Program-made: the position numbers and the translations under genes
Shown: positions 47,327 through 56,256 of the stretch, one piece after another
Layout of the letters: each line of letters starts with the position of its first letter
Numbering within the stretch: the stretch's first letter is position 1
Notes under the pieces: generated by a model
Told to the model about the DNA's origin: nothing
Databases searched by the model: none
What the model saw: the letters and a program-made list of their open reading frames with translations, nothing else
Source of the DNA: CAVROP01 sp050012175
GTDB taxonomy: Bacteria > Acidobacteriota > Terriglobia > UBA7540
Assembly (NCBI GenBank): GCA_050012175.1
Contig: JBEKHR010000003.1
Coordinates: forward strand, 62,001-126,000
Length of the DNA: 64,000 nt
Direction of reading: 5' to 3'

Positions 47327-49726
47327 CTAAGGGTAGAGCAGGTATTTCGAGCGAAGAGTTCGGAATTGTTCCAGCGCGTCTTGCCACTCGAAAACGATGC
47401 GGCGCGGGTCCTTCCCTGCCTCAATGGCCTGCAGGACCCAGCGAGCGCCGATCAGAGGGAGGGTTTTGTCAAGCTGGAAAACGTCCGGATACAACTTCCA
47501 CAGGGCCGCTGCGAGTTCGACCCCGAGTTCAGCAGGATCAAGAGCCTGGCGGTCAATCAAAACGATCTGGACGCCGTGACAGAGGCGGTCGGCAAAGGAA
47601 TTTGTCAAGGGTTTGAAATCCACGGGCACGAAGCGCACTCCCTGGACATCCCGCGCGTTCAAGTACGCAGAGAGACTTCGAGAGTCCATCCATGGAGCGC
47701 CGAGCAATTCGAACGGGGTATCAGTACCGCGGCCCACGCTGACGTTCGCCCCTTCCACCATGGCGACGCCCGGATAAAGAACTTCCTCCGTGGGATTGTG
47801 AAGGTTGGGCGAAGGGTTCACCCAAGCGAGACCCGTCTCGTCGTACCAGTCCGTACGCTGCCAGTCCCGCATCTTGATGACGTGCAGCTTGGCGCCGAGG
47901 TGGTTTTCGATGTTAAACATCTCTGCCAGCTCTCCCACCGTCATGCCGTGGCGAATGGGCAAGGGATAGTAAGCCACGAAGCTGCGCAAGTCGGGCTCGA
48001 GAACAGGTCCTTCCACTTCCTCCCCGTTGATGGGATTGGGCCGGTCCAACACGTAAAACTCGATTCCCTTCCGGGCGGCAGCCTCCAGGCAATAACCGAG
48101 GGTGGTGATGTAAGTGTAAAACCGGACTCCGGCATCCTGGATGTCAAACACCAAGGCATTCAGCCCTTCCAGCATGCGGTCCGTCGGCCGTTCTGTGTCT
48201 CCATAAAGGCTGTACAGCGGCAAGCCGATGGCTGCGTCTGTGCTCGAGGGGACTCGGCTATCCGCCTGGCCCTCAATCCCATGCTCGGGACTGAACACGG
48301 CAAGGAGTTTCACCCCCGGCGCATGCTCGAGCAGATCGACGGTTCGCCGCCCGGCTGCGTCCACGCCTGTCAAATTGGTGATCAAACCCACCCGCCGCCC
48401 TCCCAAGGGAGCAAAGTGTTCGGCTTCCAGGACGTCGACGCCCGTCTGCACCTTGCCATTTCTAAGGCCTTGCATCCGATAGCTTTTCATCAATTCGAAA
48501 TAACCTGTGAGCGAGCGGCGGGTGGCCAGCACCTGCTGAGCGGAAACAGGTCCCAGCGCAGCGGCCACCAGCGTGGCAATCTTCGTACGCATCGGGCCGA
48601 CATCACCTTTTCCGTCAGGGTGCACGCGATTGGTCAGAATGATGATGTAGGTTTTGGTGACCGGGTCGATCCAGATACCTGTCCCGGTGAAACCGGTGTG
48701 CCCAAAAGATCCGACCTCGAACAGTTCACCCCGGTTCGAAGCAAGAGGTGAATCCAGGTCCCAACCGAGCCCGCGCAACACCATCCTGTCAGGAGGATTC
48801 TGGGGCGAGGTCATCTTCTCCACCGTCAACGGGCTCAGGATGCGGACGCCGTTGTAACTGCCCCCATTCAGAAGCATCTGCGCGAAGATCGTGAGATCAT
48901 CCGCCGTCGAGAAAAGTCCCGCATGACCCGCCACGCCCCCCATATTGTACGAAGTGGGATCATGGACTTCCCCCCACAGCATTTTCCCCCTGTCACCGTA
49001 CTGGTATTGAGTGGGCGCAATGCGGCGGCGCAAGGTAGCGGGAGGCTTGAAGCGTGTTTCCTTCATACCCAGCGGCTTAAAGATGTGTTCAGAGCAATAG
49101 ACGTCCAGAGGCTCACCGGAGACGCGGCGCACCAACTCGCCCAGCGTCTCAAAGTTAATATCGCTGTAAATGAAGCGGGTGCCGGGCGGGTCCATCAGCT
49201 TCTCACCCACGATCATCTTCATGGCAGTCTCATAGCCCGACCAATCCGGCTTTAGATCGAGGTCAGGAGGCAGCCCTGAATAATGGGTCATGAGCTCCCG
49301 CACGCTGATGTCTTCTTTCCCATTGGCCTTGAACTCCGGCCAATAGTCGGCAACGGGCGCACTCAAGACTATCTTCCCCTGCTCCACAAGCTGCATGATG
49401 GCCGTGGTGGTGGCCACCACCTTGGTCAGCGAGGCCAAGTCGAAGATCGTGTGGACCGTCATCGGCAACTCTTCCGGGACCAAGGCGCGATGCCCGAAGG
49501 CCTTGCGGTAGATGACCCTTCCTTCATGCCCGATGACCACTACGGCGCCAGGACATTTGCCGGTACGAATTGCTTCCTCAGCCACAGAAGCGATTGCTGC
49601 CAGCTTCTCTGCGGTTAAACCCACCTCCGGCCTTGCCGTCACTTGGACAGGAAAAGCTCGAGCGCCGAACGTTGCAGCGAGCACACCGGCCGCCAGGAAA
49701 AGGCTCATTATCCGCAAACTCCTCAC
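47327..49726 (-). CDS. Serine hydrolase (beta-lactamase fold) fused to NamZ/DUF1343 exo-beta-N-acetylmuramidase
   Basis: The 799-residue protein has a signal peptide (1-26), a class C beta-lactamase-like domain (about 30-390) and a DUF1343 domain (about 410-799). The first has the SxxK serine in 'FDLASLTKVVATTT' and the Tyr motif 'FIYSDINFETLG'. The second starts 'VQTGVDVLEAEHFAPLGGRR' and has 'LLAVFSPEHGIEGQAD', 'DIQDAGVRFYTYIT' and 'NPINGEEVEGP'. DUF1343 proteins such as NamZ release terminal MurNAc from peptidoglycan fragments. A fusion of both activities suggests processing of muropeptide or cell-wall debris in the periplasm. The neighbouring symporter and MurQ genes fit uptake and breakdown of the released MurNAc. 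Confidence 0.88.
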   Translation of the reverse strand: MRSLRIMSLFLAAGVLAATFGARAFPVQVTARPEVGLTAEKLAAIASVAEEAIRTGKCPGAVVVIGHEGRVIYRKAFGHRALVPEELPMTVHTIFDLASLTKVVATTTAIMQLVEQGKIVLSAPVADYWPEFKANGKEDISVRELMTHYSGLPPDLDLKPDWSGYETAMKMIVGEKLMDPPGTRFIYSDINFETLGELVRRVSGEPLDVYCSEHIFKPLGMKETRFKPPATLRRRIAPTQYQYGDRGKMLWGEVHDPTSYNMGGVAGHAGLFSTADDLTIFAQMLLNGGSYNGVRILSPLTVEKMTSPQNPPDRMVLRGLGWDLDSPLASNRGELFEVGSFGHTGFTGTGIWIDPVTKTYIIILTNRVHPDGKGDVGPMRTKIATLVAAALGPVSAQQVLATRRSLTGYFELMKSYRMQGLRNGKVQTGVDVLEAEHFAPLGGRRVGLITNLTGVDAAGRRTVDLLEHAPGVKLLAVFSPEHGIEGQADSRVPSSTDAAIGLPLYSLYGDTERPTDRMLEGLNALVFDIQDAGVRFYTYITTLGYCLEAAARKGIEFYVLDRPNPINGEEVEGPVLEPDLRSFVAYYPLPIRHGMTVGELAEMFNIENHLGAKLHVIKMRDWQRTDWYDETGLAWVNPSPNLHNPTEEVLYPGVAMVEGANVSVGRGTDTPFELLGAPWMDSRSLSAYLNARDVQGVRFVPVDFKPLTNSFADRLCHGVQIVLIDRQALDPAELGVELAAALWKLYPDVFQLDKTLPLIGARWVLQAIEAGKDPRRIVFEWQDALEQFRTLRSKYLLYP

Positions 49727-49813
49727 CGTCTCTCACCTCCTGCGCAGGGTTCCGTCAAAGTCGGAGTAGCCGCGGTGCCAACCGAACCTTCCCCGAGCCG
49801 GGAGCACTGACCT

Positions 49814-49988
49814 GCGGCTCCGCCGCCTGCTGTGCGGAAAGGCTTGGCCTTTCCGTGGGGCTTGTCCCTTGACCAGCCTCCTCGCTTCGGCTGGAAGGCT
49901 GAGCCTTCCAGCCGAAGCGAGGGGGGAGGAATGGGGCGGATATGGCCGGAAAGCCACAGGCTTTCCGCACAGCAGGCGGCGGAGCCGC
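49814..49988. repeat. Nested palindromes in the divergent namZ-symporter spacer
   Basis: Outer arms of 28 exact bases lie at 49814-49841 and 49961-49988. Inside are a 43-base palindrome at 49880-49922 (two 21-base arms, one-base centre) and a shorter one near 49836-49854. The 175-base structure could fold as a branched hairpin in DNA or RNA. It lies 184 bases before the symporter start. The origin may be a MITE-like element; no transposase is near. Confidence 0.8.
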
Positions 49989-50171
49989 GTCAAGCAGCTA
50001 AATGGTTTACCGACTCGGATCGTACTAATCTGCACGCGGACGTCGACGCAGCCCTACCTCCTGTGCACAACCCTCCCATTCAAGAGACTTCTGCTATATA
50101 CTCGGCGCTTCTTTCTGTCAACAAGCAGTTGGAAGAAGCGGTTGGAAGAATCCTCGAGGGTCTGGCTATCT

Positions 50172-51965
50172 ATGAAGATCACCCTGGTCGACTGGTTAGT
50201 CGTGGCCGCCTATTTCGCGGTCAATTTGCTGATTGGGCTCTACTACCGCAAGAAGGCGAGCGCCAGCACGGGCGACTTTTTTGTTTCCGGCCGGGAGGTC
50301 ACCTGGTGGCTGGCGGGTACGTCCATGGTGGCCACGACCTTTGCCGCCGACACTCCGCTGGCGGTCACAGGCCTGGTGGCGCGACAAGGAATCGCCGGCA
50401 ACTGGCTCTGGTGGAGCTTGCTCCTCAGCGGCATGATGACCGTCTTCTTCTATGCCCGCTTGTGGCGGCGCGCGGAAGTCATTACCGATGCGGAGCTCGT
50501 CGAGTTGCGTTACGCCGGCAAGCCTGCCGCTTTTCTGCGTGGCTTCCGGGCATTGTATTTCGGCATCCTCATGAACTGCCTGATCGTCGGCTGGGTCAAC
50601 CTCGCCATGGAGAAGATCCTCCAGACCGCTCTGGGCGTCTCCAAGGGAGTAGCGCTGGTCATCATCTTTGCGATGGTTGCCTTCACCGGCTTCTACACTT
50701 CGATATCGGGGCTGTGGGGCGTGCTTTGGACGGATGTTATTCAGTTTGCTCTCAAGATGACGATGGTGATTGTGCTGGCCTATTACGGCGTCCGGGCCGT
50801 GGGGGGGATGGCGTTGTTGAAGACGAAACTGGCCGCCCTTGACGCTGCCCGCGGTGCGGCCACGGGCGGCTCGGGTTCCATCCTTTCCTTCATCCCCGAT
50901 TTGCATTCGCCCTGGATGCCTCTGATGGCGTTCTGCGTTTACCTGGGAGTGAATTGGTGGGCCAACTGGTATCCGGGCGCGGAGCCGGGCGGTGGCGGCT
51001 ACGTAGCCCAGCGCATCTTTTCCGCCAAGAATGAAAAGCACTCCCTATGGGCCACCCTGTGGTTCAACATCGCGCACTACGCGTTGCGTCCGTGGCCCTG
51101 GGTCCTGACCGCCCTGGCCTCCGTAGTTCTATACCCCAAGCTCAAAGACCCCGAGGTCGGCTACATCAAAGTTTGGGTGGATTATCTGCCGGGAGCGTTC
51201 CGCGGCTTCATGCTGGCCGCCTTCGCGGCTGCCTACATGTCCACGATCGCTACCCAGCTCAATTGGGGTTCCTCTTACATTGTTAACGACTTCTACCGGC
51301 GCTTCCTGGCCCGAGCAAGAGACGAGCACCACTACGTGCTTGCTGCCAAATTCTTGACTGCCTTTCTGGCAATCCTGGGGGCTGCCGTTTCGCTGGTGAT
51401 GACCAGCGTTTCCGGAGCCTGGCAACTCTTGCTCGGCATCGGTGCAGGGACAGGAGCAGTTTACCTGCTGCGCTGGTACTGGTGGCGCATTAACGCCTGG
51501 TCAGAAGTCTCCGCCATGGTTGCCGCCGCGTTTACAACCGCACTCCTTCGCACCGTCATTCACATTCAAGGTACGGAGGCAATTGTCTTTGCGAAGTCTA
51601 TCCTCCTCACGGTGGCGGTGACCAGCGTCGTGTGGCTTGCGGTTACTTATCTCACAGCACCGGAACCGGAATCCAAACTTCTTGAGTTCTACCGGCGAGT
51701 CAGGCCTGGAGTGACCGGCTGGAAGCAAGTTGCCGCCCTGGCCCCCGAAGTCCCCGCCAGCCGCGATGGCTGGTACAACCTGATGGAATGGCTGCTCGGA
51801 TGCCTCATGGTATACATGGCGCTGTTTGGGATTGGTAAGCTGCTGCTGGGCTCGACAGGTTTGGGGATTCTCTTTCTGGCCGTCGCGGCAGCCGCCGGTT
51901 ACGCCATCTACTGGGACTTCTCAAAGCGCGGCTGGGAAACGCTTTCTGGAAGGGAGAAGCAGTGA
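50172..51965 (+). CDS. Sodium:solute symporter (SSS family), putative MurNAc or amino-sugar transporter
   Basis: I start at the ATG at 50172 (MKITLVDWLVVAAYFAVNLL), because longer frames run through the palindrome cluster. The 597-residue protein has about 14 hydrophobic segments and SSS features ('DFFVSGREVTWWLAGTSMVATTFAADTPLAVTGLVARQGIAG', 'AYMSTIATQLNWGSSYIVNDFYRR'). It should import its solute with sodium. It is flanked by a NamZ fusion gene and murQ, so MurNAc or a related amino sugar is inferred as cargo. Its TGA stop falls within a heptamer repeat. Confidence 0.82.
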   Translation: MKITLVDWLVVAAYFAVNLLIGLYYRKKASASTGDFFVSGREVTWWLAGTSMVATTFAADTPLAVTGLVARQGIAGNWLWWSLLLSGMMTVFFYARLWRRAEVITDAELVELRYAGKPAAFLRGFRALYFGILMNCLIVGWVNLAMEKILQTALGVSKGVALVIIFAMVAFTGFYTSISGLWGVLWTDVIQFALKMTMVIVLAYYGVRAVGGMALLKTKLAALDAARGAATGGSGSILSFIPDLHSPWMPLMAFCVYLGVNWWANWYPGAEPGGGGYVAQRIFSAKNEKHSLWATLWFNIAHYALRPWPWVLTALASVVLYPKLKDPEVGYIKVWVDYLPGAFRGFMLAAFAAAYMSTIATQLNWGSSYIVNDFYRRFLARARDEHHYVLAAKFLTAFLAILGAAVSLVMTSVSGAWQLLLGIGAGTGAVYLLRWYWWRINAWSEVSAMVAAAFTTALLRTVIHIQGTEAIVFAKSILLTVAVTSVVWLAVTYLTAPEPESKLLEFYRRVRPGVTGWKQVAALAPEVPASRDGWYNLMEWLLGCLMVYMALFGIGKLLLGSTGLGILFLAVAAAAGYAIYWDFSKRGWETLSGREKQ

Positions 51966-52072
51966 CAAGTGACGAGTGACAAGTGACGAGCCGGAAATGC
52001 GGTGACGAGTGACAAGTGACTCGTCACTTGTCGCCGTAGTTTTTGCTCGTCACTCGTCACTTGTCACTGCTC
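51962..52072. repeat. Heptamer repeats GTGACAA/GTGACGA with inverted copies, overlapping a stop codon
   Basis: Units alternate from 51962 to 51989, resume at 52002, and then recur in inverted form (TCGTCAC, TTGTCAC) to about 52067. A 9-base stem (52011-52019 with 52024-52032) has a 4-base loop. The symporter stop TGA is inside the first unit. The hairpins might also terminate or attenuate transcription before murQ. Confidence 0.8.
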
Positions 52073-52076
52073 CAAG

Positions 52077-52967
52077 ATGCGTATCACAGAACGGGAGAAC
52101 CCGGCCTCCGTTGGGTTAGATACAAAACCCACCGCAGCGATCCTTCGCATCATCAACCGAGAGGATCAGCGCGTCGCTCCTGCCGTGGCGAAGACCATAC
52201 CGAAGATAGCGCGCGCAGTGGACATGGCCGTTCGAGCCCTCCGCCACGGCGGGCGAATGATTTACCTGGGCGCCGGAACCAGTGGGAGGCTGGGGGTGCT
52301 GGACGCTGCCGAGTGCCTCCCGACCTTCGGGAGCGACCGCGTGCTGGCGGTGATCGCGGGTGGCCGTGGGGCCATGTTTCAATCCGAGGAAGAGACGGAG
52401 GACAATCCCCTCCAGGCCGAGCGCGACCTGCGCCGTGTCAAGCTCAGCGGTAAGGACGTTCTGGTGGGAATCTCTGCCAGCGGGGACACGCCTTACGTGC
52501 TCGGCGGGATGCGCTATGCACGGCGACGCGGCGCGAAGACGGTGGGCTTGACGGCCAATCCTGCGGCCCCCATGAAGCCGCTTGCGGACGTCTTCATCGC
52601 TCCTGTTGTCGGACCGGAGATTATTGCCGGCTCCAGCAGAATGAAGGCTGGGACGGCCCAAAAACTCGTGCTCAATATGCTTTCCACAGCCACCATGGTG
52701 CGCTTGGGGCGAGCGTTCTCCCATTGGATGATCAATGTTCAGTCAAGCAATCGAAAGTTGCGCGAGCGCGGCCAAAGAATTTTGAGCAGCGCCACGGGCG
52801 CAAGCCCTACCCGCGCCGCTCAAACGTTGAAGGCAGCCGGGGGAAATTTGCCGGTGGCACTCCTGATGCTCCACAAGGGAATCAAACGAGACGAAGCCCT
52901 ACAGCTTCTGACGAGAGGAGAGGACATCGCTGCAGCTCTCCGCGCGTCCATGGGCGAGCGTCTCTGA
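52077..52967 (+). CDS. murQ: N-acetylmuramic acid 6-phosphate etherase MurQ
   Basis: The 296-residue cytoplasmic enzyme cleaves the lactyl ether of MurNAc 6-phosphate to give GlcNAc 6-phosphate and D-lactate. It has the SIS-domain signature 'MIYLGAGTSGRLGVLDAAECLPTFG' and the MurQ-specific 'AEEETEDNPLQAE'-like segment. The catalytic glutamate is in 'AAECLPTFG'. The C-terminal helical domain ends at a DEALQLL motif. Together with the NamZ fusion and symporter it forms a MurNAc recovery pathway; a MurNAc kinase (AnmK or MurK) must be elsewhere. No gene for it is seen here. Confidence 0.92.
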   Translation: MRITERENPASVGLDTKPTAAILRIINREDQRVAPAVAKTIPKIARAVDMAVRALRHGGRMIYLGAGTSGRLGVLDAAECLPTFGSDRVLAVIAGGRGAMFQSEEETEDNPLQAERDLRRVKLSGKDVLVGISASGDTPYVLGGMRYARRRGAKTVGLTANPAAPMKPLADVFIAPVVGPEIIAGSSRMKAGTAQKLVLNMLSTATMVRLGRAFSHWMINVQSSNRKLRERGQRILSSATGASPTRAAQTLKAAGGNLPVALLMLHKGIKRDEALQLLTRGEDIAAALRASMGERL

Positions 52968-52981
52968 AAGAGATTGGACTC

Positions 52982-54085
52982 ATGACGAAAGTTAATCGAC
53001 GCAACGCCATTCAAGGAGGGCTGGCGGCGCTAGTTGCAGGACGCCTGGCGCGCACCACCAGCCAGGCAACTACAGGCGTTCGCAGACCTGTATCCAACAA
53101 ACCTGCCGGGATAAAACTGGCTCTCATACAAGAGCCGCATCAGAACTCGAGATTCAAACTTGCCTGCCAGATGGGTGTTAATCACGCTATCGTAGGTGTC
53201 GCGGGCGAGTTGAGCAAAGTCCGACGAGAGCAATATCTGGACACACTGGCAAGAATCCAGGCGGATTTCACCGTGGCGGGCTTGACCATTGCGGGCGTGG
53301 AGAGCCACCCCGTGCCTGCGGAGAAGATCAAGCTTGGACTGCCCGGGCGTGATGAGGAAATTCAGGACTACTGCGCAGCCCTCGAGGCTCTCGGAAAGCT
53401 CGGCATCCCGATGGTCTGCTACAACTTCATGGCGGGCCTGGGATGGTATCGCACCAACGTCGCCGTCCCCGCGCGGGGTGGGGCGCTGACCAGTGAATTC
53501 GACCTGCGGGATGCCGAGAAGCAGGGGCTGACCAAGTGGGGGGTGGTCAGCGAGGAGAAGATCTGGCAGAACATCGAGTACTTTCTGAAAGCGGTAATTC
53601 CGGTGGCGGAGAGGGCCAAGGTGAACATGGCGCTGCATCCGGATGATCCTCCTGTTTCCCCGCTACGTGGAATTGGGCGAATCCTGACCAGTGCGGCGAA
53701 CTACCGCCGGGTGCTCAACCTCGTCCCCAGCCCCGTCAACGGCATCACCTTCTGCCAAGCCAACTTCAAGCTGATGGGGGAGGACATCGAAGCCTTGGCG
53801 CGCGAGTGGTGCGCCCAGAACAAGATCTTCTTCGTCCACTTTCGCGATGTGGATGGGACTCGCGAACATTTCGTCGAGACCTTCCACGACAACGGGCCGA
53901 CGGACATGGCGCGGATGCTCAAGGCCTATTATGAGAGCGGGTTCAACGGCCCTATGCGCCCCGATCATGCTCCCACTATGGAAGGCGAGTCCAATGAACA
54001 CCCCGGGTACGCAATCATGGGCAAGGTGCTGGCCCTCGGCTACATGAAGGGCATCATGGACGGACTTCAAATTCCATTCGCGTAA
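52982..54085 (+). CDS. UxuA-like mannonate dehydratase / TIM-barrel sugar enzyme with Tat-like signal
   Basis: The 367-residue protein begins at 52982 (MTKVNRRNAIQGGLAALVAG), 15 bases after murQ, with a Tat-like signal. The body is TIM-barrel: 'PMVCYNFMAGLGWYRTNVAVPARGGALTSEF', 'NMALHPDDPPVSPLRGIGRIL', 'IFFVHFRDVDGT' and 'FNGPMRPDHAPTMEGE'. These match the mannonate dehydratase (UxuA) family, which converts D-mannonate to 2-keto-3-deoxygluconate with a divalent metal. An exported location would be odd for UxuA, so a sugar isomerase/epimerase paralogue with a different substrate is possible. Confidence 0.8.
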   Translation: MTKVNRRNAIQGGLAALVAGRLARTTSQATTGVRRPVSNKPAGIKLALIQEPHQNSRFKLACQMGVNHAIVGVAGELSKVRREQYLDTLARIQADFTVAGLTIAGVESHPVPAEKIKLGLPGRDEEIQDYCAALEALGKLGIPMVCYNFMAGLGWYRTNVAVPARGGALTSEFDLRDAEKQGLTKWGVVSEEKIWQNIEYFLKAVIPVAERAKVNMALHPDDPPVSPLRGIGRILTSAANYRRVLNLVPSPVNGITFCQANFKLMGEDIEALAREWCAQNKIFFVHFRDVDGTREHFVETFHDNGPTDMARMLKAYYESGFNGPMRPDHAPTMEGESNEHPGYAIMGKVLALGYMKGIMDGLQIPFA

Positions 54086-54109
54086 GGTCGAGACTTACTT
54101 CTAACACGC

Positions 54110-54227
54110 TTGTTTTCAATAACATTCCCGCTTTCAACGCGTAACTACCTTTGTTTTCTACGACATTCCCGCTTAGTCGCGGGCTGGGGAAGACCGACCC
54201 TTTGTTTTCAATAACATTCCCGCGTCG
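54110..54227. repeat. Three direct repeats TTGTTTTCAATAACATTCCC
   Basis: Copies begin at 54110, 54151 (two changes) and 54202, each about 22 bases long and followed by GC. The spacing is 41 and 51 bases. No long gene lies in 54086-54587. Repeated sites like these occur at the ends of IS21-type elements, where transposase binds; no such transposase is present, so it could be a solo end. Confidence 0.55.
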
Positions 54228-54587
54228 TTCGTTTATTTTTGAAGAATCATTTTTCTCTTTCGCTTCCGAGAACGGACTTGCTGTCCACCTGAGAAAAGGA
54301 AGCCTTCCGGGCTTTTGGCCCCGCTTGGGACACTCTGGAGAGTGGACTGGGGGATCAGGCTGCCAGTGCGGCATAGCGTTCCCAGGAGGCCATGACCGAC
54401 TGCATGGCTTCCACTTACTATGCTAGCCTACCTTGTTCCGCTTGTCAAGAGACAGCGTGTCCGAGTAGTGGTGTCATTTGGGCGAAGTTGATTTTTCGTG
54501 CGGGCCTGTGACGCCAGTCACTGGTGCGTCCACGTCCAGCGTGTAGGCTCCCGAGGGCGTGCCGAGCGACGCCCCGGAGAGCCCAAG

Positions 54588-55938
54588 TCACATGCCCGTG
54601 CCGCTCAAGCTAACGGTCTGCGGGCTGCCGGGATCGCTGTCGCTGATGACAAGGGTGGCGGAGCGCGCTCCCGCCGCGGCGGGCCTGAACGCCAGGTTGA
54701 TCGTGCAACTCCCCTCGCCGGCTACTGTACTGCCCACCGCACAGGTTGAGCTGGATTGAATTGCGAAGTCTCCCGCATCCGTGCCCCTGAGGGTGAGACT
54801 CTCAATGCGCAGCGGCGTGTTGCCCAGGTTGGTCAGCGTGACGCTCTTTGGGGCGCTGGTGGTGTGCACGCGCTGTGGGCCGAAGCCGAGGGACGTCGCG
54901 GAGAGCCGCACCGCCGTCCCCGTGCCCCTCAAGTTGACGGTCTGCGGGCTGCTGGGATCGCTGTCAGCGATGACAGTGGTAGCGGACCGTACTCCGGCCG
55001 CGGTGGGCTTGAACGCCAGGTTGATCGTGCAGCTCGCTAGCCCGGCTACGCTACCGCCCGCCACACACGAGCTTGATTCAATCGCGAAGTCTCCAGCCTT
55101 CGTGCCCATGGGAGTGAGGGGCGCAAAGCTCACCACGCTGAGGCTCGAAATGCTCAGCGGGGTGCTGCCCAGGTTCGTCAGCGTGACAGTCTTTAGAGAG
55201 CTGCTTCCCACGAGCTGTGCGCCGAAGCTGAGCGACGCCGCCGAGAGGCTCACCGCCGTCCCCATACCGGTCAGGCTGACCGTCTGCGGGCTGTTTGCAG
55301 CGTTGTCGCTGATCGAGAGCGTCGCCGCGCGGCTGCCCGTCGCCGAAGGCGTGAAGGTTACACTCACCGCGCAGGTGCCATCGGGGATCACCGTGGCTCC
55401 GGAGCAGGTGTCGGCGCTCTTCGCAAAGTCGCTGGCATTCGTACCCCCAATCGTCACCGTCGATGTCGTAAGGTTAACCGTGCCGGTGTTGGTGACGGTC
55501 TCCGTCTGGGTTGCGCTCGTCGTGCTCAGGGGCTGGTTGCCGAAACTTAAACCCGGGGCGGACAAGCTCACCAGGGGCGGGTTGTTGATTGTGAAGGTCA
55601 GCCCGCCCGACGTGCCCCCGCCCGGCGACGGGTTCACCACCGTAACCGAAGCCGTGCCTGCCGTGGTGATGTCGCTGGCCAAAATGGCCGCCGTGACCTG
55701 CGTGGCGCTAACGAAAGTGGTAGCGCGTGCGCTTCCGTTCCACTGCACCGCTGAACTCGAGACGAAGTTAGTCCCTGTAACCGTCAGTGTGAACGCCGCT
55801 CCGCTTGCCGTAGCGCTGGAGGGTGAAAGCGAGCCGGCTGTAGGCGCCGGGTTGTTGATGGTAAAGGTAAGGGAGTTCGACGCGCCCCCGCTAGGCGAGG
55901 GGTTGACTACCGTGACTGAGGCCGTGCCTGCCGTGGCA
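54588..55938 (-). pseudogene. 3' half of a giant Ig-like surface protein gene, separated by transposon insertion
   Basis: About 450 codons remain. An IPT/TIG-like block comes first ('FTLTVTGTNFVSSSAVQWNG' and 'ILASDITTAGTASVTVVNPS'). It is followed by four HYDIN/choice-of-anchor-D-like repeats of about 105 residues each ('ASLSFGAQLVGSSSLKTVTLTNLG', 'ATTVIADSDPSSPQTVNLRG'). A TGA stop at 54588 ends the original gene. The nominal start within the transposon (MQEKPASEQRN at 55985) is accidental. The 5' half lies at 61571-64000, and joining the two restores the frame. Without its signal peptide this half is probably not made. Confidence 0.88.
55931..55938. repeat. 8-bp target-site duplication, left copy
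   Basis: CCGTGGCA here is repeated exactly at 61571-61578, immediately outside the terminal repeats. Confidence 0.92.
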
Positions 55939-55963
55939 GGTAGTGTGATATTGTTGCGTTGCT
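55939..55963 (+). repeat. Left terminal inverted repeat of the transposon
   Basis: 25 bases beginning GGTAGTGTGATATTG, the exact reverse complement of 61546-61570. The GG-T-TG start fits IS1-family ends. Confidence 0.92.
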
Positions 55964-56013
55964 CGCTCGCAGGTTTCTCTTGCATCCCTCGGATGCCGTG
56001 CTAGACTTTGTGC

Positions 56014-56256
56014 ATGGCCGACCCGATCAAAACCGCAAAGCGGATGTTTGACGAGTTCCTGTCTAGGGCCGACCCCGCCAGTATGCCAGACTACGACCCT
56101 AACGCCAAAGACGCTCAGGCTCAGGCCGCAGGGCGCAAGGGAGGCTTAAAGGGCGGTCCCTCCAGGAGTAGAATCCTCTCCTCAAAAGGGCGATCACAAA
56201 TTGCTAGAAAGGCTGCAATGGCGCGTTGGAAAGCAAAAGCTGAACAGGGTGGGTAG
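56014..56256 (+). CDS. Small basic passenger protein (histone H1-like / AARW motif)
   Basis: From the ATG at 56014 (MADPIKTAKRMFDEFLSRAD) the product has 80 residues; an earlier ATG is at 56008. The C-terminal half is basic with 'AGRKGGLKGGPSRSRILSSK' followed by 'GRSQIARKAAMARWKAK'. This AARW pattern appears in small plasmid-borne proteins of unclear role, likely nucleic-acid binding. Its last 53 bases overlap the PIN-like gene tail to tail, so antisense interplay is possible. Function not established. Confidence 0.5.
   Translation: MADPIKTAKRMFDEFLSRADPASMPDYDPNAKDAQAQAAGRKGGLKGGPSRSRILSSKGRSQIARKAAMARWKAKAEQGG

Noticed and set aside
47279..48751. A 490-codon forward frame antisense to the NamZ fusion
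   Set aside because: Translation lacks any domain, and the opposite strand is a clear two-domain enzyme.
54110..54227. Possible CRISPR array from three spaced repeats
   Set aside because: Only three imperfect repeats with unequal spacing (41 and 51 bases), no cas genes, and spacers too irregular.
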